Below, in pieces: positions 7,685 through 14,871 of a stretch of DNA of 23,971 nt. The stretch's first letter is position 1. Each line of letters starts with the position of its first letter. Origin of the DNA: Acidimicrobiaceae bacterium (GTDB lineage: Bacteria > Actinomycetota > Acidimicrobiia > Acidimicrobiales > RAAP-2); the NCBI GenBank assembly GCA_003164275.1, contig PLSY01000229.1, positions 1 through 23,971 of the forward strand, written 5' to 3'. The notes under the pieces were generated by a model that worked only from the letters and a program-made list of their open reading frames with translations, did no database searches and had not been told where the DNA came from. Made by a program: the position numbers and the translations under genes.

Positions 7685-8431
7685 TCAGGCCACCGTTGAG
7701 CCGCCGTCCACGACGTGCTCGTTCCCGGTGATGAACGACGACTCGTCGGAGAGCAAGAAGGCCACCATGGCCGACACGTCGTCCACGCTCCCCGCCCGAG
7801 CCAAAGGGACGCGCCCGAGCCGGATGGCTCGCTCCTCGGGCGTCGCCGGTACCGGGTACATCCCCGTCTCCTCGATACCACCGGGGTGGACTGTGTTCAC
7901 CCTGATGCCGTACTGGCCGAGGTCACGGGCTGCGCTCTTGGTCATGCCCCTCACCGCCCATTTGGAGGATCCATACGAGGTGAACCCGGGAAACCCCCGC
8001 AGACCGGCGGTCGATGAGATGTTCACGATCGATCCCCCTCCTGCGTCCCGCATCGATGGCACGACGGCCTTCATGCCCCACCAGGTCCCGAATACGTTTA
8101 TGCGAAACGTCCGCTCGATCCGGTCGAAGGTTTCGTCTTCGAAGGAAACGGGCTTTGGATCGATGGCCGCATTGTTGACCAGTCCGTCGATGCGGCCGAA
8201 GGCAGACACGGCGCGTGAGACCACACGGTCCCAATCCTCTGCGACGGTGACGTCGTGTTCGACAAAGACTCCTTGGCTACCGAGCTCGGCGGCCAGTGCC
8301 TCACCCTTGTCCACCTGGAGGTCGGTGATGACTACGGACCCGCCTTGGTTCACGCACCACTGAGCATGGCGCCGTCCCATGCCCTGTGCGGCTCCGGAGA
8401 TCACCACCACCTTGCCGTCCAACGTTCCCAT
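7685..8431 (-). CDS. SDR-family NAD(P)-dependent oxidoreductase (hydroxysteroid-dehydrogenase-like)
   Basis: 248 residues, normal for classical short-chain dehydrogenases. Motifs: SGAAQGMGRRHA (nucleotide loop), DLQVDKGEA (acidic residue after beta2 suggests NAD), LVNNAAIDP, catalytic Ser in NISSTAGLRG, YGSSK (Tyr-x-x-x-Lys), and a C-terminal GNEHVVDGG. The ATG at 8431 is preceded by AAGGGG at proper distance, which sets the start. The overall pattern is reminiscent of 3-alpha/20-beta-hydroxysteroid dehydrogenases and related enzymes acting on alicyclic alcohols, but the substrate cannot be deduced. It is divergent from the zinc dehydrogenase gene at 8606 and may share regulation with it; it converges on the ABC-F gene with a 14-bp gap. 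Confidence 0.85.
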   Translation of the reverse strand: MGTLDGKVVVISGAAQGMGRRHAQWCVNQGGSVVITDLQVDKGEALAAELGSQGVFVEHDVTVAEDWDRVVSRAVSAFGRIDGLVNNAAIDPKPVSFEDETFDRIERTFRINVFGTWWGMKAVVPSMRDAGGGSIVNISSTAGLRGFPGFTSYGSSKWAVRGMTKSAARDLGQYGIRVNTVHPGGIEETGMYPVPATPEERAIRLGRVPLARAGSVDDVSAMVAFLLSDESSFITGNEHVVDGGSTVA

Positions 8432-8540
8432 GCCACCCCTTAGTGCGCTCACCGGCCACCGCCTGGCGGCCGTCCCCAATGCGGACCGATCATACGGTTG
8501 CCCCCCGCCGAGAGTGGTGCCGCTCACTCAGCTCGCCCAC

Positions 8541-8566
8541 GACAGACGCCCGTGACACACTCTGTC
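8541..8566. promoter_or_regulatory. Inverted repeat in the SDR / zinc dehydrogenase divergent gap
   Basis: GACAGA (8541-8546) and TCTGTC (8561-8566) are perfect inverted arms separated by 14 bp, located about 40 bp before the start of the + strand dehydrogenase. The position suits an operator for a dimeric repressor. The dyad is short, so chance is possible. Confidence 0.3.
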
Positions 8567-8605
8567 TAGTCTGCTTTCACAGAGCGTTAAGCAAGGGGGA
8601 TGACC

Positions 8606-9820
8606 ATGGCGTCGAACAGAGGGGTCGCGTACATCGAGCCCGGGGTGGTCGAGGTCCAGTCCATCGACTATCCCAAACTGGAGCTGTCGGACGGACCTGG
8701 AGTCCATCCGGGCAACGTCGGACGCAAGTGTCAACACGGCGTCATCGTGAAGGTCGTGTCGACCAATATCTGTGGCTCGGACCAACACATGGTCCGGGGC
8801 CGCACCACAGCACCACGCAACCTAATCCTCGGCCATGAGATCACCGGCGAGGTGGTCGAAGTCGGACGGGACGTCGAGTTCACCAAGGTCGGGGACCTCT
8901 GCTCGGTTCCATTCAACATCGCCTGTGGTCGTTGCCGGATGTGCAAAGAGGGCCATACCGGCGTCTGCCTCAACACCAATCCGGAGCGCCCGGGTGCGGC
9001 CTACGGCTACGTCGACATGGGCGGGTGGGTGGGCGGCCAGGCCGAGTACGTGATGGTCCCCTACGCAGATTGGAACCTGCTCAAGTTCCCCGATCGCGAC
9101 CAAGCGATGGAAAAGATCCTGGATCTCACCATGCTCTCGGACATCTTCCCCACCGGCTACCACGGCTGCGTCACCGCCGGGGTCGGCGTGGGATCGACCG
9201 TCTACATAGCCGGTGCCGGTCCGGTCGGGCTGGCCGCCGCTCACTCGGCCCAGCTCCTCGGAGCCGCGGTGGTCATAGTCGGCGACCTCGTCCCCGAGCG
9301 ACTGGAGCATGCTCGCTCCTTCGGATGCGAGACGATCGACGTCACCAAAGGCGAGCCGGGGGCCCAGATAGAGGACATCCTCGGCATCCCCGAGGTCGAT
9401 TGCGCGGTAGATGCCGTGGGTTTCGAGGCCCACGGGCACGGATCCCGGGCCGGAGTGGAGGCGCCGGCCACCGTCCTCAACTCACTGATGGACATCACTC
9501 GTGCGGCCGGCAGGATCGGCATTCCTGGTCTGTACGTGACCGGCGACCCGGGGGCGACGGACGAGGCCGCCCAGCAGGGATCCCTGTCGATACGGATCGG
9601 ACTCGGGTGGGCCAAGTCCCACACATTCGCCACCGGCCAGTGCCCAGTGATGCGATACCACCGGTCGTTGATGCACGCCATCCTCAACGACCGTGTCCAG
9701 ATCGCCAAGGCCGTCAACGCCACCGTGATCACCCTCGACGAGGCACCGAGTGGCTACCGGGACTTCGACTCCGGTGCGGCCAAGAAGTTCGTGCTCGACC
9801 CCCACCGCCTGATCGGCTGA
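8606..9820 (+). CDS. fdhA: Zinc-dependent alcohol dehydrogenase, glutathione-independent formaldehyde dehydrogenase type
   Basis: 404 residues. The N-terminal catalytic domain has STNICGSDQH (Cys56, catalytic zinc) and ILGHEITGEV (His77/Glu78); structural-zinc cysteines are in CGRCRMCKEGHTGVC (107-121). The block NPERPGAAYGYVDMGGWVGG followed by QAEYVMVPYADWNLLKFPD is the hallmark of the Pseudomonas putida formaldehyde dehydrogenase/dismutase group, which keeps NAD tightly bound. The Rossmann loop is AGAGPVGLAAA. Two nearby ATGs exist; the second (8606) is preferred because AAGGGGG ends six bases before it, while it abuts the first (8600). Substrate may be formaldehyde or another small or medium aldehyde/alcohol. 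Neighbours are SDR genes on both sides, including a mycofactocin-type one, so oxidation of alcohols formed elsewhere in the pathway is plausible. Confidence 0.85.
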   Translation: MASNRGVAYIEPGVVEVQSIDYPKLELSDGPGVHPGNVGRKCQHGVIVKVVSTNICGSDQHMVRGRTTAPRNLILGHEITGEVVEVGRDVEFTKVGDLCSVPFNIACGRCRMCKEGHTGVCLNTNPERPGAAYGYVDMGGWVGGQAEYVMVPYADWNLLKFPDRDQAMEKILDLTMLSDIFPTGYHGCVTAGVGVGSTVYIAGAGPVGLAAAHSAQLLGAAVVIVGDLVPERLEHARSFGCETIDVTKGEPGAQIEDILGIPEVDCAVDAVGFEAHGHGSRAGVEAPATVLNSLMDITRAAGRIGIPGLYVTGDPGATDEAAQQGSLSIRIGLGWAKSHTFATGQCPVMRYHRSLMHAILNDRVQIAKAVNATVITLDEAPSGYRDFDSGAAKKFVLDPHRLIG

Positions 9821-9837
9821 GATCGGCGTGCCGTCCT

Positions 9838-10689
9838 TTAGGCGGTGAACTTCCCCGAGGCGCCCGCGTTGAGATCGAGGACCGACCCGGTCATGTGGCG
9901 AGCCGCATCCGAAACCAGGTAGACGACACCGGCAGAGATCTCCTCCACGTCGAGCCAAGGCACCGGCTGCTCGTGGATGGTCATCATGACCTTGGCGACA
10001 TCGGACTTCGTCGGATGATCGAGATCTGACCGCATCAGCCGGTAGAGGGCGTCGTTTTGGATCATCGGAGTGTCGACGTTGCCAGGAGCGATGGCGTTGA
10101 CTGTGATTCCCGTGCCGGCCAGCTCGAGCGCCGCCGACTTGCACAACCCGATGACCCCCCATTTGGAGGCCGTGTAGGCGGGAATCCCAGGATTGGCCGA
10201 GCGACCCATCATCGAGGAGATGCCGATGACCCGCCCCCACCCCTTGGTGAGCATGTGCGGAATAGTGGCCCGGAAGGCATTGAACACACCGGTCAGATTG
10301 ATGCCGATGACATCGCTCCACTCAGTGGCGCTCATAGTCGAGATGGAGCTCACCACCGAAATCCCGGCATTGGCGATGGCGATGTCCACCGAGCCGAGGG
10401 TCTGTGCCGCTCCGTCGACGAACGAGATGAGTCCGTCGAGGTCCCGCACGTCGACGACCCCAGACACGCACCGTTGGCCCTCTTTTTCGACCAGGCGAAC
10501 CGTCTCTTCCAGGTCATGGGTCGTGGCCCCTGGGTAGCCGGTGGTGGTCACGTCGGCGCAGAGGTCACAGATGGCGATGTCTGCTCCCAACCGGGCCAGG
10601 GTGATGGCGTGGCTCCGACCCTGCCCCCTGGCACCGCCGGTGATGACAGCCACTCGCCCAGCCAATGATTGATCGTTCCCGTCGCTCAT
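9838..10689 (-). CDS. Mycofactocin-coupled SDR-family oxidoreductase
   Basis: 283 residues, about 30 longer than a classical SDR. Motifs: TGGARGQGRSHA, AICDLCADVTTTGYPGATTH followed by DLEETVRLVEKEGQR, AIANAGI, catalytic Ser in GISSMMG, YTASK, and a C-terminal TGSVLDLNAG. The extra segment after the second beta strand (about 42-68) is the known mark of the mycofactocin-associated SDR subfamily, in which NAD is bound non-exchangeably and electrons leave to the peptide-derived cofactor mycofactocin. The ATG at 10689 has AGGGAGGG upstream. The gene starts 9 bp after the stop of the epimerase-like gene, so the two form an operon on the minus strand. Substrate unknown; a secondary alcohol is likely. 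No mycofactocin biosynthesis gene is in the window. Confidence 0.88.
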   Translation of the reverse strand: MSDGNDQSLAGRVAVITGGARGQGRSHAITLARLGADIAICDLCADVTTTGYPGATTHDLEETVRLVEKEGQRCVSGVVDVRDLDGLISFVDGAAQTLGSVDIAIANAGISVVSSISTMSATEWSDVIGINLTGVFNAFRATIPHMLTKGWGRVIGISSMMGRSANPGIPAYTASKWGVIGLCKSAALELAGTGITVNAIAPGNVDTPMIQNDALYRLMRSDLDHPTKSDVAKVMMTIHEQPVPWLDVEEISAGVVYLVSDAARHMTGSVLDLNAGASGKFTA

Positions 10690-10698
10690 AGTCCCTCC

Positions 10699-11649
10699 CT
10701 AGTCGTCATTCCGTATCGCCTTCTTAGCCGACTTTTTTTCGAGCCAGGAGGCGATCATCTCGTTGAACCCGTCCCGCCAGGCAATCTGGCTGGGCCCAGT
10801 GATCGCTCGCCGTCGGGTGTTGTCTACCCGGACGCCTCGGAACGCGGCCTCACTCTGAACGAATGTCGGACGGATGCCAACGCTCGCTCCCATCAGCTCA
10901 CACCAATCCCTCAGGCGGACGGGCTCGTCCCCAGCCCAGTTCACAATGGTGGCCGGAACCGCGGCGCTCGCAAGCAAGGCGGGGAGCTGGGCCACGAGGT
11001 CCGACTCGTGGATGGGATTGAACCACATGGGGTCGGCCGGATGGAGGGTGACCGGCTGGCCGTCGGCGATGGCCGCCAGGTGGCTGACTGGCCAACCCCA
11101 ACCCGGCCCATAGGGGACGGAGAGACGGACAATGACCGTCGGGATCCCGAGGGTCCGGGCAGAGCTGCGTGCCACCCCCTCGGCGACGATCTTTCCGATG
11201 CTGTAGGTAGGCAGCTGTGAGCCGTGGTGGTCACCCAAGGGATCGGACTCGCGCACGGCATGATCGCCGGGTGGTCGGTAGACGGCGGTCGACGAACAGT
11301 GAAGAAACCTTCCGTCGAGGCAGCATCGCTGCATCAATAGTCCGGTGGCTTCGGCTCCGACAGCCAACTCCCGCTCGAAGTCATCGTCGGTGGACCGCCT
11401 GACGGCGAAGTTCAAGACGATGTCGTAGTCCTCGTCCAGATCGGCGAAGGACCCAGAGGCCAGGTCGAAAGCAAGAGGCACAGCCCCCGTCGACCGCACC
11501 AGCTCCTCGGCATCGCGGGTGCGCATCCTGGCCAGGCCGTGGACGGTGTTGTCGGAGGCGAGAGAGCGGAGGATCGGGAGGGCCACCTTGCCGCTCGCAC
11601 CCGTCACCAGAATCTTCGCTCCTTGGATCGACGGTGCCATTCCCCCCAT
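10699..11649 (-). CDS. NAD-dependent epimerase/dehydratase family protein (extended SDR)
   Basis: 316 residues, extended-SDR length. The N-terminal dinucleotide loop is KILVTGASGKVALPILR; the catalytic region has HCSSTAVYRP and YSIGK (Tyr-x-x-x-Lys). The closing part has ATIVNWAGDEPV and a C-terminal GPSQIAWRDGF. It is paralogous to the protein at 18579-19484: the VNW-GDE and GP-x-x-x-x-WRDG blocks are shared, and 22 bp (10935-10956 and 18785-18806) are identical at DNA level. The first ATG (11649) has no ribosome site; the fourth codon ATG (11640) directly follows GGGGGGA, so the start is uncertain by three codons. It leads an operon with the mycofactocin-type SDR. Function could be 3-beta-hydroxysteroid-like dehydrogenation or sugar-nucleotide chemistry; context favours a catabolic redox step. 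Confidence 0.8.
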   Translation of the reverse strand: MGGMAPSIQGAKILVTGASGKVALPILRSLASDNTVHGLARMRTRDAEELVRSTGAVPLAFDLASGSFADLDEDYDIVLNFAVRRSTDDDFERELAVGAEATGLLMQRCCLDGRFLHCSSTAVYRPPGDHAVRESDPLGDHHGSQLPTYSIGKIVAEGVARSSARTLGIPTVIVRLSVPYGPGWGWPVSHLAAIADGQPVTLHPADPMWFNPIHESDLVAQLPALLASAAVPATIVNWAGDEPVRLRDWCELMGASVGIRPTFVQSEAAFRGVRVDNTRRRAITGPSQIAWRDGFNEMIASWLEKKSAKKAIRNDD

Positions 11650-12218
11650 TGTCGGATTCTATTCTTCGGCGTCACCCGAGGTCCTTCGGCATGGTCGCTG
11701 TCACCCCCCAAGGTGCGGGCCGAGAACCTAACCGTCGGCGTCGCGCAACAGACGCTCGGCGAGGAACGGGAGGGAGCGCCGATCGAGTTTCCCGGGCGGC
11801 ACGACGGTGCTGTTCCGTTCGAACAGGAGTGTGGCTTAGGGAGGAGGAGACTGCTCGTGTCGCCATCAGGTCGTCGTGCCCACTAGATCCTGTGTCCCTT
11901 CGTCCTCATGCCCCAAATCCCCGGTCGAGCTTCACTGCCAGGCCCTTTGGCTGGGGCAATCCTCGCGGACCCCCCTGGTCGGCCCCCTCTACCTGATGAC
12001 CTTTCGGACATGCCCTAGCTCGACCGGTCCTACGGCTATCCGTTCACCTACGCGCTCATCGCAGCCTTGTCCCCGACCCCCACCGTGTCTTCACGGGCGG
12101 AGATCGACTGTCGGGCCCGCTCGCTGACTTCACCGGCCGAACCGGGATACCACATCTGGATGGGACAACGTGTCCGGTGATGCGCATATGTGGCACATCA
12201 TTTTTCTGTATTTCCCTC
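11650..12218. other. Gene-poor region with weak coding remnants
   Basis: No intact gene is supportable here. On the minus strand, 11728-11835 reads as a 35-residue open stretch (NSTVVPPGKLDRRSLPFLAE in the middle) closed by TAG, but it is preceded by an in-frame TAA and has no start, so it could be a decayed 3' end of an unidentified gene. On the plus strand, 11995-12072 resembles a CorA C-terminus (listed separately). Just before the regulated small-protein unit is a short palindrome, ATGTG-G-CACAT (12188-12198), followed by an AT-rich stretch. Confidence 0.4.
11995..12072 (+). pseudogene. Possible remnant of a CorA-type Mg2+ transporter C-terminus
   Basis: Read in one frame the segment gives DDLSDMP, a TAG stop (12016-12018), then LDRSYGYPFTYALIAALS. 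CorA proteins end with a block of the form NMPEL-x-W-x-x-GYP followed by a final hydrophobic helix, and here the TAG sits exactly where the Glu codon (GAG) is expected. The rest of the gene and the usual terminal basic residues are not recognisable. The similarity is short and comes from memory of the family, so this is tentative; chance resemblance is a real possibility. Confidence 0.3.
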
Positions 12219-12246
12219 TAGTAACGGCGATACTGATTCGTTACTA
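12219..12246. promoter_or_regulatory. 28-bp palindromic operator candidate overlapping a -10-like box
   Basis: TAGTAACG (12219-12226) and CGTTACTA (12239-12246) are perfect 8-bp inverted arms with a 12-bp spacer. This is the size of operator bound by TetR-type or similar dimers. A -10-like TACTAT (12242-12247) overlaps the right arm, so binding would block transcription starting near 12254 and reading toward the leader peptide. No convincing -35 was found. The dyad is seen; the function is inferred. Confidence 0.5.
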
Positions 12247-12282
12247 TGTCTGAAACAGGCGAGCGACTGGGGAGGTGCCACA

Positions 12283-12336
12283 TTGAATATCGACATGACT
12301 TTGCGACGAATGGTTGGTGCCTCGCGGTCCGCCTGA
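12283..12336 (+). CDS. Putative 17-residue leader peptide
   Basis: A TTG start at 12283 is preceded by a strong ribosome site, GGGGAGG (12269-12275), at a 7-base distance, and gives 17 residues (MNIDMTLRRMVGASRSA if TTG is read as Met) before TGA at 12334. It lies about 30 bases after the likely transcription start and is immediately followed by two inverted repeats, the layout of a translated leader in an attenuator. The stop is followed, in the same frame, by a second stop (TAA, 12343-12345) and then two Cys codons. No homologue is recognised. An overlapping frame from an ATG at 12246 (31 residues) has no ribosome site and overlaps the operator, so it is disfavoured. Confidence 0.4.
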   Translation: MNIDMTLRRMVGASRSA

Positions 12337-12337
12337 C

Positions 12338-12397
12338 CTAGCTAACTCTGCTGCTTCCGCCAGCATCGAGCTAGCCGCCGGCACACCCAACGCCGGC
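12338..12397 (+). promoter_or_regulatory. Two hairpins after the leader peptide (attenuator-like)
   Basis: Hairpin 1: CTAGCT (12338-12343) pairs with AGCTAG (12369-12374), enclosing GCTG (12350-12353) with CAGC (12361-12364). Hairpin 2: GCCGGC (12377-12382) pairs with GCCGGC (12392-12397) around a 9-base loop. Neither has a T-run directly after it, so they may act in translation control or mRNA stability rather than as classic terminators. Confidence 0.4.
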
Positions 12398-12493
12398 CAC
12401 TTCCACTAACCCAGAACGGCGCTATTTACTGTTGCGCTGATTCCTTCCTCCTCTCCATTTTTGGTTAGGTCGATCCCCTCTTGAGGAGTCATT

Positions 12494-12721
12494 GTGCATC
12501 CTGATCTACTTCGCGCGCTGGCGCGGCAGCGTGAAGCGGACCTACTCCGCGAACACCAGTTCCGACATCCCGACGACGCGATCCTTCGACCGCATACCGT
12601 AAGGCGACCCACGAGCACCCGCCGGGTACGTCATCGCCTCGGCCTGATGCTCTTGGTCGTCGGCCAGCGCCTGCTTCGTGATGGTGCGACGCCCGCGGAG
12701 CTCACCGATGTCCGGCACTAG
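12494..12721 (+). CDS. Small basic hypothetical protein
   Basis: 75 residues starting at GTG 12494, with GAGGAG (12484-12489) five bases before it. The sequence begins MHPDLLRALARQREADLLRE, an amphipathic, charged helix, then an Arg/Pro-rich linker, then RLGLMLLVVGQRLL, a short hydrophobic helix that could lie on or in the membrane, and an acidic/His tail. I do not recognise a named family; short proteins with a similar helix - basic linker - hydrophobic helix layout are common in actinobacteria. It is the only intact gene downstream of the palindrome, leader peptide and hairpins, and is therefore the presumed regulated product. The strong ribosome site and the unbroken frame in a gene-poor region support its reality. 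Confidence 0.65.
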   Translation: MHPDLLRALARQREADLLREHQFRHPDDAILRPHTVRRPTSTRRVRHRLGLMLLVVGQRLLRDGATPAELTDVRH

Positions 12722-12997
12722 ACGCAAACTCAAGGGCGCCCTCACCTGTCCATTGGCTGAACTCGCAGGCGAGACACAGGCGGGGGCACCCAAGTGCTGA
12801 CCGTCCTCAGCCGAAGCTGCCCCGTCTCAGGGCGAGAGACCTTCGCGCCGCCCAGCGGGCAGCACCCCATGCCGGTCAGGGGATACTGGTGCGATGGATG
12901 ACGACCGTGAGGGTTTCGAGGTGGGTGGATCCGGTGGGGTCCCTTTCGCCATGGAGTGTCGTAGTCCAATGATTGCGGGATCCAGTGAGACAGCTCG

Positions 12998-14164
12998 ATG
13001 AACCCTCTTCTGTTTGCCTTGGGTCTCGTCGTCGTCCTGTTCACCTCGGCCAGTGTCCTCTTCACGATCGTGCTCCCGCGAGAACCCCGAGGGTTCGAAA
13101 GACTCTCGACCTTTGCCAATAGGCTCGTGCGGGCCTTGTTCATCACGCTTTCCCGTCTGGCTCGGAGCTACGAAGGCAAGGACGCGCTGCTCGCCCCCAC
13201 AGCGCCGGTGGCCCTCGTGGCTCAACTGGCCTTTTGGGCAGGGTGCTTCATCGTGGGCTTCGCCCTCATGCTGGAAGGGACCACCCACAGCTTCGTCTCT
13301 GCACTGGCCCAAGCATCGGGGGCGGTGTTCACGGTGGGCACGATCAACCTGAGCGGGCAGCCCAACGAGGCGGTGGATATCGCCGCCGGAGCGACCTGGG
13401 TCGTGATCGTCGCTCTCCAGATCGCCTATCTGCCCGCTCTTTATCAGGCATTCAACCGCAGGGAGAGCTTGGTGGCCATGCTCGAGAGTCGAGCAGGTGT
13501 CCCCGCTTGGGGTCCCGAGGTTCTGGCCAGACATCAACTGGTCGGGATCATCGACACGCTTCCTGACTTCTACGCCTCCTGGGAAGAGTGGGCGGCCGAC
13601 CTCGCCGAGAGCCACACCACCTACCCGGTCATGTTGCTATTCAGGTCGCCGGACCCTTGGTTTTCGTGGCTCGTCGGGCTTCTTGCCGTGTTGGACGGCG
13701 CCGCCATGCACCTCGCCCTGGCCCCGAGCACCGCCTCGTCCCAATCGCGCCTCTGCCTGCGAATGGGGTTCACATCACTCAATCGAATCGCCAAAGTGCT
13801 CCGATGGGAAGTCGACCCTGACCCCAATCCCGAAGGTCCAATCGATCTGAGTTTCGAAGAGTTCAACGAAGCGGTGGAAATGCTCCGCCACGCCGGATTT
13901 CCGATCGAGCGGACGGCCGAAGACGCGTGGCCGGACTTCCGTGGGTGGAGGGTCAACTACGAATCGGTGGCCTATCGGTTGGCTGACCACCTGACGGCGC
14001 CCCCGGCCCCCTGGTCAGGAAGTCGGCGACACCTCCGTTCGGGGGCAGTTGCCCCTCGACGCCCGCCGCAACGGGCCCCCGGGATCCTGGCTGACAGCCG
14101 TCCCGAAGTCGTCATTCCCCCAACCGCGCATCGGCGGGGGAACCTGGGCTTCCGCTCCGAGTGA
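12998..14164 (+). CDS. Membrane protein with potassium-channel-like pore motif and cytosolic domain
   Basis: 388 residues. Three hydrophobic segments are visible: about 3-26 (LLFALGLVVVLFTSASVLFT), 70-92 (VALVAQLAFWAGCFIVGFAL) and 131-151 (TWVVIVALQIAYLPALY). Between the second and third, QASGAVFTVGTINLSGQ (105-121) sits where a pore loop would be and resembles the K+ channel filter T-V-G-Y-G, with T-I in place of Y-G. After the third segment comes a ~190-residue soluble domain rich in Trp and acidic residues (SWEEWAADLAE; DLSFEEFNEAVEML), and a Pro/Arg-rich tail from about 340. The ATG at 12998 has only a weak ribosome site. I do not know a characterised relative; it could be a channel-like protein or sensor. 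It converges on the ArsC-like gene. Confidence 0.7.
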   Translation: MNPLLFALGLVVVLFTSASVLFTIVLPREPRGFERLSTFANRLVRALFITLSRLARSYEGKDALLAPTAPVALVAQLAFWAGCFIVGFALMLEGTTHSFVSALAQASGAVFTVGTINLSGQPNEAVDIAAGATWVVIVALQIAYLPALYQAFNRRESLVAMLESRAGVPAWGPEVLARHQLVGIIDTLPDFYASWEEWAADLAESHTTYPVMLLFRSPDPWFSWLVGLLAVLDGAAMHLALAPSTASSQSRLCLRMGFTSLNRIAKVLRWEVDPDPNPEGPIDLSFEEFNEAVEMLRHAGFPIERTAEDAWPDFRGWRVNYESVAYRLADHLTAPPAPWSGSRRHLRSGAVAPRRPPQRAPGILADSRPEVVIPPTAHRRGNLGFRSE

Positions 14165-14180
14165 ACGATTCGGTGCTCGA

Positions 14181-14567
14181 TCAGCCGAGCACCTCTGCCA
14201 CCCGCTCGCTCGGCCGGGCGATCACCGCCCGTTCCCCCCTGACGACGATCGGGCGTTGCATGAGCTCTGGATGGACCAACAAGAACTCGATCACGTCGCT
14301 CGTCGACCGAACATCCTGTGGGTCGACGCCGAGATCGGTGAACCCCTTGTCCCCGGTGCGCACCAGTTCGTCGACTGGATCGACCAACTTCGAGACAATC
14401 ATCTCCAAGTCCTCCCGGGAAAGAGGGTCCACCAAATACTCGACCACGTCGTGCTCGATCGCCTCGGACTGAAGGATCCCAAGCGCGCCGCGGCTTTTCG
14501 AGCAGCTCGGATTGTGGAACACGGTGACGACCGGCGAGTCGGATTTGTGGGGTTGTGCGGCGGACAA
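14181..14567 (-). CDS. ArsC-family protein (glutaredoxin-type arsenate reductase-like)
   Basis: 128 residues, close to the usual ~115 of the ArsC/Spx family. VTVFHNPSCSKSRGALGIL places the catalytic Cys at 22 with Arg26 after it, then HDVVEYLVDPLSREDL, a helical insertion, and the closing RPIVVRGERAVIARPSE, which carries the family's Arg residues. The start is a TTG at 14567, chosen because AGGAGG lies six bases before it; the frame is open further upstream to an ATG at 14672 but the extra 35 residues look non-homologous. The family reduces arsenate using glutathione/glutaredoxin-type thiols, but many actinobacterial members have unknown roles. No other ars genes are nearby, so a role in arsenic resistance is not supported by context. 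Confidence 0.8.
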   Translation of the reverse strand: MSAAQPHKSDSPVVTVFHNPSCSKSRGALGILQSEAIEHDVVEYLVDPLSREDLEMIVSKLVDPVDELVRTGDKGFTDLGVDPQDVRSTSDVIEFLLVHPELMQRPIVVRGERAVIARPSERVAEVLG

Positions 14568-14871
14568 CTCGTGCCTCCTCTTGGGCTGGCGGACGACCGA
14601 TGACGGTAGTCGATCGCCGTCCTGATCCGAGATGATGCCCACTCGTATGGCCCGAACGGAGCAGCACATCACTTCGCCTCGTCGGCCTGGCCTGGGGACC
14701 CAAGATCTACTGTGGCCGAGGTGGAAGACGAGGAGAGTTCGGTCGCTCGCTCAAGCAAGTCCGCGCTAGCGAGGATCGTACGGCTTGCACCGACTGCCTG
14801 ACGGCTGGCCGAACAACCGCTCACCTATTCGTCGCTCGCACCGCAGCATCGACATGGCGACCGGGCAGGGG

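Noticed and set aside
11728..11835. 35-residue minus-strand stretch containing TVVPPGKLDRRSLPFLAE
   Set aside because: It looks protein-like, but has an upstream in-frame stop and no start, and I cannot name the family, so it is noted only in the gene-poor region entry.
12246..12341. 31-residue frame from ATG 12246 overlapping the leader peptide
   Set aside because: No ribosome site, and it begins within the operator/-10 region, upstream of the likely transcript start.
14712..14801. 29-residue plus-strand frame before the small protein gene
   Set aside because: The nearest purine-rich site is too far from the GTG, and nothing recognisable is encoded.
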